A stretch of 64,000 nt of DNA from G963666705 sp963666705. Lineage in GTDB: Bacteria > Pseudomonadota > Alphaproteobacteria > CADEGL01. The DNA lies in assembly GCA_963666705.2 (NCBI GenBank), contig CAXXKO010000017.1:186001-250000 (forward strand), given 5' to 3'. The first letter of the stretch is position 1; every line of letters begins with the position of its first letter. Below are positions 34,979 to 45,289 of this stretch, one piece after another. The translations under genes and the position numbers were made by a program. Under the pieces are notes generated by a model. The model made no database searches. It had not been told where the DNA came from and was given only the letters and a program-made list of their open reading frames with translations.

Positions 34979-35641
34979 ATGTCGAAAGCCAGGAAAACCA
35001 AGGACGAAGCCGCCGGAGAGGACGAGGCTCCGGCGGACGAGGCCGTGGAGGTCGCGGTCGCGGCGGACGCGGTCGCGGCGGATACGGGCGCGGCGGAGGC
35101 GGGTGCGGCGGAGGCGGCGGCCGAAGTGACCCGCGAGGAGGCGCTCGCGGCCGAGGCCGCCGACCTCAAGGACCAGCTCCTGCGCGCGCTTGCCGAGACC
35201 GAGAACGTGCGCCGGCGGCTCCAGCGCGAGAAGGAGGAAGGCGTCAAGTACGCCGCCGCCGGCCTCGCCAAGGATATGCTGAGCGTGGCCGACAACCTGC
35301 GCCGGGCGCTCGACAGCGCCGAGCCGGACGCCCTCGGTGAAAGCGAGCCCCTGAAGGCGCTGCACGACGGCGTCGAGATGGTGGAGCGCGAGCTTGTCAC
35401 CGTGTTCGAGCGCGCCGGGATCAACCGGATCGAGCCCGTGGGCGAGAAGTTCGACCACGACTACCACCAGGCCATGTTCGAGGTGCCGGGCACCGATCAG
35501 CCGAACGGCACCGTTGTCGAGCTCCTCCAGCCTGGATACGTCATGCATGGCCGCCTGCTGCGCCCGGCCCTCGTCGGCGTTGCCAAGGGCGGCAAGGACG
35601 AGGCCGACAGGGACCGGCCACGGGTCGACACCACGGTCTAG
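34979..35641 (+). CDS. grpE: Nucleotide exchange factor GrpE
   Basis: A 220-residue co-chaperone that releases ADP from DnaK. An acidic/Ala-rich N terminus (1-60) precedes the long coiled coil (LKDQLLRALAETENVRRRLQ) and the beta domain with VGEKFDHDYHQAMFEVPG and VVELLQPGYVMHGRLLRPAL. It is in an operon with hrcA. Its TAG stop (35639-35641) is supplied by repeat R2 copy 2. Confidence 0.96.
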   Translation: MSKARKTKDEAAGEDEAPADEAVEVAVAADAVAADTGAAEAGAAEAAAEVTREEALAAEAADLKDQLLRALAETENVRRRLQREKEEGVKYAAAGLAKDMLSVADNLRRALDSAEPDALGESEPLKALHDGVEMVERELVTVFERAGINRIEPVGEKFDHDYHQAMFEVPGTDQPNGTVVELLQPGYVMHGRLLRPALVGVAKGGKDEADRDRPRVDTTV

Positions 35642-35787
35642 AGGGTTTCCACCTCGACTGGAATCGCTCCAGGCCGCAAGGCGGCCCGCCGGTCGTCCGG
35701 CGCGCCCGCGCAGGCGCGGACCTCTTGGTCCGCTGCCGCGAGCGAAACAAATGCAAGAGTGGGTCCGATCGAAGCGGAACCGATCTA
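35639..35787. repeat. Dispersed repeat R2, copy 2
   Basis: A 149-bp copy beginning TAGAGGGTTTCC and ending GGAACCGATCTA. Internal stems match copy 1. It begins on the grpE stop codon, and repeat R1 copy B follows 18 bp later. Confidence 0.9.
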
Positions 35788-35804
35788 GTAGTTCGAACCC
35801 GACG

Positions 35805-36028
35805 AAAGAGTCCCCCTCTCCCTTGGGGAGAGGGCCGGGGTGAGGGGACGCGCGTCGGCGCGTCATAAAGAGTCTTTCCGCCGCCTACCGGTGGCCAAGC
35901 CCTCACCCTCCCGCTTCGCGGGACTCCGTCTCGACCCCTCACCCTCCCGCTTCGCAGGTCCCTCCCTCTCCCCCCAAGGGAAGAAGTGGGGAGAGGGTTC
36001 CAAGTGTCAGACGCGAACCACTAGGACT
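35805..36028. repeat. Dispersed repeat R1, copy B (intact)
   Basis: Runs from AAAGAGTCCCC through a CCCTCTCCC/GGGAGAGGG hairpin and GCCGGGGTGAGGG. It also has two CCCTCACCCTCCCGCTTCGC units at 35899-35961, and ends CCACTAGGACT beside the stop of the DUF1848 gene. The end shows the pre-insertion form of copy A, which was broken at CTAG. Confidence 0.85.
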
Positions 36029-36933
36029 CACGATCCTGGGAGAGCGCCTTTCGGCGCCGGCTGGAAGAGGAGCTCACCCGCCGGGTCGTGGGCCTTGAAG
36101 CGGCGCTGGGCCAGGCTCCGGCGCTCGACCGCGTAGCAATAGACGCAGCCGTGCGGGCAGGTGTCGTAAGCGCCGATATCGCGTGAGGCGTGACAGGCGC
36201 AGCCCGGGCGGTTGCCCTTCTCCTTCTCACTTATGGGCCGGCCGGCGACCTGCGCCATGCGCGCCGCGTCGATGCAGCGCGCGGCCCCCGCGCCGCCGGC
36301 GCCGTACTCGGGCTGGGCGCAGAGATTGAGGCGCATGCCATGGCCGGCCGCGATGGCCGCCAATTGCTCGGCCAGGTCGCGCTTGCGGCCGTCATCGGGG
36401 TCCTCCCATGCGAAGCCGTGGGCCCGCGCGGCCACGGCGAGGTTGCGCGCGCTCTTGCGGTAGATGTGGGCGAAGGACACCACCACCTCGTCGGTTGCAC
36501 CTTCGAGCGATGCCGCGAGCGTCCGGAAGTTCCCGAGGTGCCAGGCCGGCGGCGTGAGAGTGGTCAGGAGCACCGGGTCGTAGCGCCACACGGCCGCGCG
36601 GGCACCGAAGTCGCGGGCGAGGTCCCGCATCCGCGCGACCGCGCCTGGCGCGTCGGCCACGCTGGCCTCCAGCGCGCGCGGATAGTTGTTGATGGTGTAC
36701 TGGACGACGAAGGGGTAGCCGCGGCGCGCGACCGCTTCGAGGGGGCCGAGGAACGGCGCCAGGTTCTTGGTCCAGAACACGAAGCCGTCGACGGCGGCCC
36801 GGTCGAGAGGGATCCGGTACGCCGGCCCGCCATAGGGGTTGGCCACGCGGGCGAAGCCGGCGGCGAGCCGGTTCATGAACCAGCGCCCGTAGAAGGCCGG
36901 GATGTCCGTGCGATAGCTGGCCGAGACGATCAT
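36028..36933 (-). CDS. DUF1848 family protein
   Basis: A 301-residue protein. It begins MIVSASYRTDIPAFYGRWF. The C-terminal cysteine signature is CACHASRDIGAYDTCPHGC followed by VYCYA, near residues 245-268, which suggests an iron-sulfur cluster. The fold resembles radical SAM/spore photoproduct-lyase-like proteins, but the function is unknown. It ends at repeat R1 and is divergent from dnaK; 36934-37159 is the shared promoter region. Confidence 0.88.
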   Translation of the reverse strand: MIVSASYRTDIPAFYGRWFMNRLAAGFARVANPYGGPAYRIPLDRAAVDGFVFWTKNLAPFLGPLEAVARRGYPFVVQYTINNYPRALEASVADAPGAVARMRDLARDFGARAAVWRYDPVLLTTLTPPAWHLGNFRTLAASLEGATDEVVVSFAHIYRKSARNLAVAARAHGFAWEDPDDGRKRDLAEQLAAIAAGHGMRLNLCAQPEYGAGGAGAARCIDAARMAQVAGRPISEKEKGNRPGCACHASRDIGAYDTCPHGCVYCYAVERRSLAQRRFKAHDPAGELLFQPAPKGALPGS

Positions 36934-37030
36934 GGCGGCGCCACTCCTGGGTGCGGGCCGAGATTAGCGGATCTCGGGCGTGTGATGGCGGCAATCCAGC
37001 CGCCGGGCGCGGAAATCCGCCGGCCCAACG

Positions 37031-37059
37031 CTTGCAGGGGCGCTTGGGGCCCCCCATAT
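37031..37059 (+). promoter_or_regulatory. Predicted heat-shock (RpoH/sigma-32) promoter of dnaK
   Basis: CTTGCA (37031-37036) and CCCCATAT (37052-37059) are separated by 15 bp. This closely fits the sigma-32 pattern CTTGAA / CCCCATnT and the alphaproteobacterial form. It lies 100 bp upstream of the dnaK ATG. Seen by eye; no start-site data. Confidence 0.75.
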
Positions 37060-37159
37060 GACGTGCGAACGCGCCGGACGCGGTAACGCAATCATAGCCG
37101 GGGGTTCCGGCGGTGCCGAGCACGGGCCGCGGGAACCCGCCTGAAGGGGATTGAATAGG

Positions 37160-39115
<1,956 letters not shown>

Positions 39116-39160
39116 TGTGCTCGATCCTAGGCTGCGGCATGGGAAATCTTGCAAATGACC

Positions 39161-39207
39161 GGCCCCGGTCCGATGCCCCGCGCGTGCGGGCCGCGCTGAC
39201 CGGGGCC
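39161..39207 (+). other. Stem-loop between dnaK and dnaJ
   Basis: GGCCCCGGTC at 39161-39170 pairs exactly with GACCGGGGCC at 39198-39207 around a 27-base loop. No U-run follows, so it may attenuate read-through or stabilise the dnaK message instead of ending transcription. Function is inferred from position only. Confidence 0.5.
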
Positions 39208-39229
39208 GCGCCGGCTGGGTAGGTGCCGC

Positions 39230-40369
39230 ATGGCTAAGCAGGATTATTACGAGGCGCTCGGGGTCGATAAGGGCGCGGAGCCGGAGGACCTCAAGAAGGC
39301 CTACCGCAAGCTCGCCATGAAGTACCACCCCGACCGCAACCAGGACGACGCCGAAGCGGAGCGCAAGTTCAAGGACATCTCCGAAGCTTACGATATCCTC
39401 AAGGACGACCAGAAGCGCGCCGCCTACGACCGGTTCGGCCATGCCGCTTTCGAGAATGGCGGTGGCGGCGGTGGTGGTGGCGCGCGGGACTTCAACTTCG
39501 CCTCGGGCTTCGCCGATATCTTCGACGAGATGTTCGGCGACGCCTCGGGCGGCCGGCGCGGCGGCCAGTCGCGGGGCACCCGGGGCAGCGACCTGCGCTA
39601 CAACCTCGCGATCGGCATCGAGGACGCGTTCAGCGGCAAGCAGGCCAAGATTCGCGTCCCCACCTCCGTGGCCTGCGAGGCCTGTTCCGGCTCTGGCGCC
39701 GCCGGCGGCGCCGCGCCCGTCACTTGCGGGAGCTGCCAGGGCCACGGCCGGGTGCGCGCGACCCAAGGGTTCTTCACCATCGAGCGCACCTGCCCCGCCT
39801 GCCACGGCCAGGGCCAGGTCATCGAGAAGCCCTGCCGCACCTGCAACGGCGCGGGCCGGACACGCAAGGAGAAGACTCTCTCGGTCACCATTCCCGCCGG
39901 GGTCGAGGACGGCACGCGGATCCGGCTGGCGGGTGAGGGCGAAGCGGGCATGCGCGGCGCGCCGGCCGGCGACCTCTACATCTTCCTCAACGTCAAGCCG
40001 CACCGCATCTTCGTGCGCGATGGCGCCGACATCCACTGCCGGGTGCCCATTCCCATGACCACGGCGGCGCTCGGCGGCACCGTCAACGTGCCCACCATCG
40101 ATGGCTCCCGCGCGAAGGTGACCATCCCCCACGGCGCCCAGACCGGCCACCAGCTTCGCTTGCGCGGCAAGGGCATGCCGGTCCTCAGGTCCGTGCAACG
40201 GGGCGACATGTATATCGAGGCTATCGTCGAGACCCCGGTCAACCTGACCAGTCGGCAGAAGGAGCTGCTGGAGGAGTTCAACAAGGCCGCCGGCGGCAAG
40301 CCTACGAGCCCCGAGTCCGAAGGCTTCTTCGCCCGCGTAAAGGACCTCTGGGACGACCTGCGCGATTGA
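39230..40369 (+). CDS. dnaJ: Chaperone DnaJ (Hsp40)
   Basis: A 379-residue class I J-protein. The J domain (1-70) has HPD in MKYHPDRNQDD. A G-rich stretch (about 77-85) follows. The zinc-binding domain has four CxxCxG repeats (CEACSGSG, CGSCQGHG, CPACHGQG, CRTCNGAG), and the C-terminal substrate domains are complete. It stimulates DnaK ATP hydrolysis. It lies downstream of dnaK and upstream of dapB, the standard alphaproteobacterial order. Confidence 0.98.
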   Translation: MAKQDYYEALGVDKGAEPEDLKKAYRKLAMKYHPDRNQDDAEAERKFKDISEAYDILKDDQKRAAYDRFGHAAFENGGGGGGGGARDFNFASGFADIFDEMFGDASGGRRGGQSRGTRGSDLRYNLAIGIEDAFSGKQAKIRVPTSVACEACSGSGAAGGAAPVTCGSCQGHGRVRATQGFFTIERTCPACHGQGQVIEKPCRTCNGAGRTRKEKTLSVTIPAGVEDGTRIRLAGEGEAGMRGAPAGDLYIFLNVKPHRIFVRDGADIHCRVPIPMTTAALGGTVNVPTIDGSRAKVTIPHGAQTGHQLRLRGKGMPVLRSVQRGDMYIEAIVETPVNLTSRQKELLEEFNKAAGGKPTSPESEGFFARVKDLWDDLRD

Positions 40370-40483
40370 TCGCGCCGCCCCGCCTTTGGGGGTCTTGGGT
40401 CCATGTTTCTCCGTCTTCCCCGGCTCTGTGCGCCTTCGCGGCGTTGTGGTTAAATGCTCGCCGGCTGTGGGGAGGGCAGGGCT

Positions 40484-41302
40484 GTGACGGATATGCGCAT
40501 CGGAATCGCGGGCTGCACCGGCCGCATGGGCCAGATGCTGGTTCGCCAGGTGGGTGTTACGGAAGGCGCCGTGGTGGTTGGCGGCCTGGAGGCGCCGGGC
40601 AGCGAGGCCCTCGGCCGCGATCTCGGCACGGTCGCCGGCCTCGACCCGCTGGGCGTCGTCGCGACCGACGACGCGGCCGCGCTGTTCGCCCAGGCCGACG
40701 CCGTCCTCGAATTCACCACGCCCGAGGCGACCGTCGCGCACACCAAGCTGGCCGCCCAGGCCCACACCATCCACGTCATCGGCACCACCGGCCTCGACGC
40801 CGAGCAGGAGGCCGCCCTGCACCGGGCGGCGAAGCACACCCCCGTCGTGCTCGGGGCCAACATGAGCGTCGGCGTCAACCTGCTGCTCGCCCTCGTCAAA
40901 CGGGTCGCGGGGGTGCTCGGGCCCGACTACGACATCGAAATCGTCGAGATGCACCACCACCACAAGGTCGATGCCCCCTCGGGCACGGCATTGGCGCTGG
41001 GCCGGGCGGCCGCGGCGGGGCGCGGGGTGGCGCTGGACCAGGTCGCGGACCGGGGCCGGGACGGCCTGACCGGGCCGCGCCGGCCGGGCGATATCGGCTT
41101 TGCGAGCCTGCGCGGCGGCGACGTGACCGGCGACCACATGGTGATCTTCGCCGGCGGCGGCGAGCGGGTCGAGATCGGCCACCGCGCCGCCAGCCGCGAG
41201 ATCTATTCACGGGGCGCGGTGCGCGCGGCCCTGTGGGCGCACGCGCATCGCGAGCCCGGTTTCTACACCATGGCGGACGTGCTCGGCCTCGCCGAGGATT
41301 AG
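40484..41302 (+). CDS. dapB: 4-hydroxy-tetrahydrodipicolinate reductase
   Basis: A 272-residue lysine/diaminopimelate biosynthesis enzyme. The NAD(P) motif is IGIAGCTGRMGQM, with the GTTGL loop, and the active-site segment is EIVEMHHHHKVDAPSGTAL. The start is taken as GTG 40484 because GGGAGGG lies 8 bp upstream; ATG 40493 in frame lacks a ribosome site. It stops on the TAG (41300-41302) that opens repeat R2 copy 3. Confidence 0.96.
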   Translation: MTDMRIGIAGCTGRMGQMLVRQVGVTEGAVVVGGLEAPGSEALGRDLGTVAGLDPLGVVATDDAAALFAQADAVLEFTTPEATVAHTKLAAQAHTIHVIGTTGLDAEQEAALHRAAKHTPVVLGANMSVGVNLLLALVKRVAGVLGPDYDIEIVEMHHHHKVDAPSGTALALGRAAAAGRGVALDQVADRGRDGLTGPRRPGDIGFASLRGGDVTGDHMVIFAGGGERVEIGHRAASREIYSRGAVRAALWAHAHREPGFYTMADVLGLAED

Positions 41303-41566
41303 AGTGGTTCCAGTTCGACTGGAATCGCTCCAGGCCGCAAGGCGGCCCGCCGGTCGCCCGGCGCGCCCGCGCAGGCGCGGACCAATAGGTCCGCTGCCGC
41401 GAGCGAAATAGAGCGCTAGAGTGGGTCCGATCGAAGCGGAACCGCTCCAGGCCGCAAGGCGGCCCGGCGGTCGCCCGGCGCGCCCGCGCAGGCGCGGACC
41501 AATAGGTCCGCTGCCGCGAGCGAAATAGAGCGCTAGAGTGGGTCCGATCGAAGCGGAACCGCTCTA
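41300..41566. repeat. Dispersed repeat R2, tandem double copy 3/4
   Basis: Two R2 units in direct tandem with a 117-bp period. The first begins TAGAGTGGTTCC at the dapB stop. The second lacks its first segment and is joined at CGCTCCAGGCCGCAAGG. The right end is GGAACCGCTCTA, whose last three bases are the reverse-strand stop codon of the EamA gene. Each unit has the stem GCGGACC/GGTCCGC with an AATA loop. Confidence 0.9.
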
Positions 41567-42463
41567 GGGGCGGCGCGAGACCACGGCGACGCCGAGAAGG
41601 ATGCGCGCCAGCGCCGCGAAGGCGTTCCAGGCGAGGTGCTCGGCCATCAGCGCCACGCCCCAGACCACACCCACGATGGGAACCAGATAGTTGGTCATCG
41701 AGACGAAGGTCGCGCTCGTCTCGCCGACCAGGCGGTAGAACAGGATGATGCCGAGAGAGGTCGACAGCACGCCGAGGGCGACGACGGCGAGGACCGAGGC
41801 GGCCGAGGCTTCGGGCATCCGGGCGCCGTCCACGACCAGTGCCGCGGGCACGGCCATGGCGGTCGAGCAGATCATCACCCCGGTCGCCGCGACCACCGGC
41901 GACAGGCGCCGCATGCGCCTGGCCAGCACGTTGTTGAGCCCGTAGCTCAGCGCCCCGCCGGCGATCGAGATCTGGGCCCAGGGATTGGTGCCGAGGCCGC
42001 CGAGCGCCGCCGGCCCGACCAGCACGACGATGCCGGCGAGGCCGGCGAGCACGCCCACCAGGCTGCGTGCCGCCAGCCGTTCGTCGCGTGTCAGCATATG
42101 GGCCAGAAGGATCGTGAACATCGGTGTGGCGCCCACGATGATCGCCGCCAGGCCGCTCTCGACACGGACCTGGCCGAGATTGATCAGCAGGAACGGCAGC
42201 ATCGCGCCGGTGAGGCCGAGCAGGGCGAACCATAGCCAGGTCCCCGGGTCGCGGGGCAGCCGCAGGCCTCGCGCGATCAGGACAGTGACGAGAAGGGCGC
42301 AGGCAAGGGCGATGCGCCCGGCCACGATCGCCATCGCCGGCAGGCTTGCGAGCGCGATCTTGGTGAGCATGAAGGAGCTGCCCCAAAGGGCCGACAGGGC
42401 GGCCAGATAGAGGAAATGGCGCGGTCGCGGTGCCGCCGCCATGGCTGGCCAATGTTCGAGCAT
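41564..42463 (-). CDS. EamA-family (DMT superfamily) transporter
   Basis: A 299-residue integral membrane protein with about ten predicted helices in two EamA halves, for example FLYLAALSALWGSSFMLTKI and ISIAGGALSYGLNNVLARRM. Family members export metabolites or amino acids; the substrate is unknown. ATG 42463 has a weak GAGAA upstream, and ATG 42442 is an alternative. The last codons SRRP are followed by TAG donated by repeat R2. It is divergent from nth. Confidence 0.88.
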   Translation of the reverse strand: MLEHWPAMAAAPRPRHFLYLAALSALWGSSFMLTKIALASLPAMAIVAGRIALACALLVTVLIARGLRLPRDPGTWLWFALLGLTGAMLPFLLINLGQVRVESGLAAIIVGATPMFTILLAHMLTRDERLAARSLVGVLAGLAGIVVLVGPAALGGLGTNPWAQISIAGGALSYGLNNVLARRMRRLSPVVAATGVMICSTAMAVPAALVVDGARMPEASAASVLAVVALGVLSTSLGIILFYRLVGETSATFVSMTNYLVPIVGVVWGVALMAEHLAWNAFAALARILLGVAVVSRRP

Positions 42464-42555
42464 GGCGCATTCTCGGCGGGCGTGGCCGCCGGGTAAAGGG
42501 GCGGCGGGCCGCTTCGGGCTTCCGGCCGGGGGTGCGCGAGGGTAGGATCGGTGGC

Positions 42556-43188
42556 ATGAAGAAGACCGACATCGACGAGCTCTTCCGCCGGCTGGCCGCC
42601 GACAAGCCGGCGCCCACCACCGAGCTCGAATATGCGAACCCGTTCACCCTGCTCGTCGCCGTCGTGCTCTCGGCCCAGGCGACGGACGTTGGCGTCAACA
42701 AGGCGACGCCGGCCCTCTTCGCCGCCGCCGACACGCCGGCGAAGATGGTGGCGCTGGGCGAGGACCGGGTGCGCGGGTTCATCAAGACCATCGGCCTCTA
42801 CAATTCAAAGGCCAAGAACGTCGTCGAGCTGAGCCGCATCCTCGTGGCAGAGCATGGCGGCGAGGTGCCGCCCGCGCGCGCGGCCCTGGAGGCCCTGCCG
42901 GGCGTGGGCCGCAAGACGGCGAGCGTGGTGCTCAACGAGGCGTTCGGCGAGAGCACCATCGCCGTCGATACCCACGTTTTCCGGGTCGCCAACCGCACCG
43001 GCCTGGCATCCGCGAAGACGCCCCACGCGGTCGAGCTGCGGCTCGAGAAGGTGGTGCCCGAGCGCTGGCGCCGCCATGCCCACCATTGGCTCATCCTGCA
43101 CGGCCGCTATGTCTGCAAGGCGCGCAAGCCCGACTGCGCGGCCTGCGTGGTGCACGAATTCTGCCGCTACAAGGCGAAGACGCTTTGA
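42556..43188 (+). CDS. nth: Endonuclease III
   Basis: A 210-residue DNA glycosylase/AP lyase for oxidised pyrimidines. The helix-hairpin-helix is LEALPGVGRKTASVVLNEAF with catalytic Lys in GRKTA. Catalytic Asp is in IAVDTHVFRVANRTG. The C-terminal [4Fe-4S] cluster is CKARKPDCAACVVHEFC (Cys-X6-Cys-X2-Cys-X5-Cys). Length is typical. ATG 42556 begins the conserved region after GGATCGGTGGC. Confidence 0.97.
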   Translation: MKKTDIDELFRRLAADKPAPTTELEYANPFTLLVAVVLSAQATDVGVNKATPALFAAADTPAKMVALGEDRVRGFIKTIGLYNSKAKNVVELSRILVAEHGGEVPPARAALEALPGVGRKTASVVLNEAFGESTIAVDTHVFRVANRTGLASAKTPHAVELRLEKVVPERWRRHAHHWLILHGRYVCKARKPDCAACVVHEFCRYKAKTL

Positions 43189-43217
43189 GCCGGGGTTCCC
43201 ATCACCGCGGCTATGTA

Positions 43218-43655
43218 TCAGGCGTCGTGCCTGCGGATCGGCTTGGCGAGGGACCGCATGCATGCGACGGTGGTCGTCTGGTCCGTGCTCAGATCGCGTA
43301 ATTCGACATGGATGACCCGGTGGGTCGCCTCACTCTCCTGCTTGTACAGGAAGAGGTCGAGCACGCAGGACGCGCTCGAATACTGAAGCACCCGCGCCGG
43401 CCCGTCGTGGCGGCTGAAGCCAGGCTTGCCCAGCAGCGCCGCGACGCTGTCGCCGTCGAGGCCCACGAGGAGGGCGGGATCGGCGACCGCCGGGATCTGG
43501 ATGGGTTCCGCCCCCCCCGGCGCCGGCGCGGTGGTGAGCGATCCGTCACCGTCGCCCGGTGTGGTCGGGCTTGGGCCGGTGGCACCTGTCAGCGCGCAGG
43601 CCGCCAGCACGAGCATGAGCGGAAGGAACAAGGCTGATCGGATGGCTTTGCTCAT
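43218..43655 (-). CDS. Small putative lipoprotein
   Basis: A 145-residue protein with a signal peptide ending in LVLAAC (lipobox), a Pro/Gly/Thr-rich linker, and a C-terminal domain of about 85 residues. That domain has LLVGLDGDSVAALLGKPGFS and two Cys (SASCVLDLF and TVACMRSL) that could form a disulfide. I do not recognise a named family. The start is set at ATG 43655 because a longer reading from 43682 runs into the 13-bp repeats. It lies downstream of the bactofilin gene on the same strand, so an envelope role is possible. Confidence 0.75.
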   Translation of the reverse strand: MSKAIRSALFLPLMLVLAACALTGATGPSPTTPGDGDGSLTTAPAPGGAEPIQIPAVADPALLVGLDGDSVAALLGKPGFSRHDGPARVLQYSSASCVLDLFLYKQESEATHRVIHVELRDLSTDQTTTVACMRSLAKPIRRHDA

Positions 43656-43679
43656 CGTGGTACTGAGATCCCCTTCAAT

Positions 43680-43718
43680 CAATATCCCCGGCCAATATCC
43701 CCGGCCAATATGCCCGGC
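43680..43718. repeat. Three tandem 13-bp repeats
   Basis: CAATATCCCCGGC at 43680-43692 and 43693-43705, and CAATATGCCCGGC at 43706-43718, between the bactofilin and lipoprotein genes. It is AT-richer than its surroundings and sits in the lipoprotein leader. The role is unknown. Confidence 0.65.
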
Positions 43719-43727
43719 GGTGCTGGC

Positions 43728-44315
43728 CTAGCCCCGCCGGAACGGGTCCACGGTCGGCGCGTGAGCCGGCGCCGCAACCGGCTCGCGGCGGTCCTGGAGC
43801 GGGGCGATCGTCGGCCCGGCGATCTCTTCGACCGTGCCCGCGATCCGGCCGCCGCTCTGCACCTCGAGGCGGGTGTAGCGGACCTCGCCCGAGACGCGCC
43901 CGGTGGCGCGGATCAGCAGCCGGTCGCGCACCGTGAGGCTGCCCTCGAACTGGCCCGCGATGTCGGCGCTGTCGATTTCGGCCGCGCCCTTGAAGCGGCC
44001 CGTCTGGGCGATCTCGATCTCGCGGCAGTCCGAAATGCTGGTCTCCACGCTTCCCTCGATGACGAGGCGGTCGCAGAAGCTGATTTCGCCGTTGAGGCTG
44101 ATGTCGCGGCCGACGATGAGCTTGCGGCTCTCGGACTGGAGCGGCGCCAGCCGCTCGGCGCGGCGCGGGGTGGGCGCGAAGTCGCCGGGCCGCCGCGTCG
44201 CCTCGCCGCCGCGTGCCGCCGGCTGAGAGGGCGGCGAGACACCTGCCCCGGGTCGCGGCGCACCCTTGAGCTTGAGGGGCGGCTCGCCTGCGCCGCCGTT
44301 TTCCGAATTGCCCAT
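43728..44315 (-). CDS. Bactofilin
   Basis: A 195-residue cytoskeletal protein. An unstructured Pro/Gly-rich N terminus (1-65) precedes a right-handed beta-helix with the regular repeat of the family: LIVGRDISLNGEISFCDRLV, VETSISDCREIEIAQTGRFK and so on. A proline-rich tail follows. Bactofilins polymerise without nucleotide and organise the envelope or cell shape. ATG 44315 (MGNSENGGAG) is favoured over longer readings. It is 13 bp downstream of the EI24 membrane protein gene. Confidence 0.9.
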   Translation of the reverse strand: MGNSENGGAGEPPLKLKGAPRPGAGVSPPSQPAARGGEATRRPGDFAPTPRRAERLAPLQSESRKLIVGRDISLNGEISFCDRLVIEGSVETSISDCREIEIAQTGRFKGAAEIDSADIAGQFEGSLTVRDRLLIRATGRVSGEVRYTRLEVQSGGRIAGTVEEIAGPTIAPLQDRREPVAAPAHAPTVDPFRRG

Positions 44316-44328
44316 GCCGCCGGCTCCT

Positions 44329-45057
44329 TCATGGCCTCGACCCGCGTGACGTGACGACGCTTTGCGCGCGCTTTTCGAATCCGGCGCGATCGTCCGCAAC
44401 CTCACGCCGTGCGCCCTCGAAGACGTGCACCATGAAGGCCACCGCCACGACGGGTGCGATCAAGTTCACGAGCGGGACGCCCAGCAAAGCGGCAACGAAG
44501 AGGCCCGCCACCAGGAAGCGCCCGCGGAATTTCCGCCACATCGACCGTGCCGCGTATCTGTCGAGACGGCGCAGCGCGACGAGCTCAAAGTATTCCCTGC
44601 TCAGAAGATAGCCGTTCAAGCCCAAGAAAACAAAGACATTTACGCCTGGAATGAAGTAAAGTGGCAGGATCAGGATATTGAGCGCGGCAACGATGGCCGC
44701 AAAGCGGAGGCCGATCAGCACCGCCTCGCCCAACGGTTGCTCCCGCGCCGGCGGCAGGCCGGGGTAATAGCGCGCCTCCACCGCTTCGGCGATATCGTCG
44801 AGGAAAAAGCCCGATACCAGCGCCGCGACCGCCGGAAACAGCAGGATCGCGAGCATGAGCGCCGCCACGCCCCCCAGGATGTCGATGAGACCGTCGATCC
44901 AGGGGATCTCCACCACCGCCGTCGCGGCCAGGGCGGACCAGGCCAACAGGCAGAGCGTCGAAAGCGTGAGCACCGCGGCGACCAGGCTCTTGACCAGGAT
45001 TCGCAGGACCTTGGGCTCGGAGAGCTGCGAGAGTGATTTAACGATGCTCTCTATCAC
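44329..45057 (-). CDS. EI24/CysZ-like membrane protein
   Basis: A 242-residue membrane protein. Four main hydrophobic segments are seen: around residues 20-45, 60-88, 112-140 (AAIVAALNILILPLYFIPGV) and 180-215 (LVAGLFVAALLGVPLVNLIA). The GYLLSREYFELVALRR segment is typical of the EI24 domain shared with the sulfate transporter CysZ. Transport function is not proven. It is first in a probable operon with the bactofilin and lipoprotein genes. Confidence 0.8.
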   Translation of the reverse strand: MIESIVKSLSQLSEPKVLRILVKSLVAAVLTLSTLCLLAWSALAATAVVEIPWIDGLIDILGGVAALMLAILLFPAVAALVSGFFLDDIAEAVEARYYPGLPPAREQPLGEAVLIGLRFAAIVAALNILILPLYFIPGVNVFVFLGLNGYLLSREYFELVALRRLDRYAARSMWRKFRGRFLVAGLFVAALLGVPLVNLIAPVVAVAFMVHVFEGARREVADDRAGFEKRAQSVVTSRGSRP

Positions 45058-45289
45058 GATGACTCACCGGGCATCCGTCATTGATCACCGCGCCGCCCAA
45101 ATGGGCTTCGATGAAAACAAGGCATTATAACCATCTGGACTCGCGTGATAAGCGGTGGATGGGGCCGTGCTGGATAATTCCGGAAGCCGCGCCCGCGGCT
45201 CCGCTTGCCGTACCGTGGCCGCCGGATATACTGCGCCGCCATGCCGGTGGCGGCCGAGCATCATGCCGGTTGGACGGGGGAATCTTCGA

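Noticed and set aside
39161..39207. Intrinsic terminator after dnaK
   Set aside because: The stem is perfect but the loop is 27 bases and no U-run follows; dnaK-dnaJ read-through is likely.
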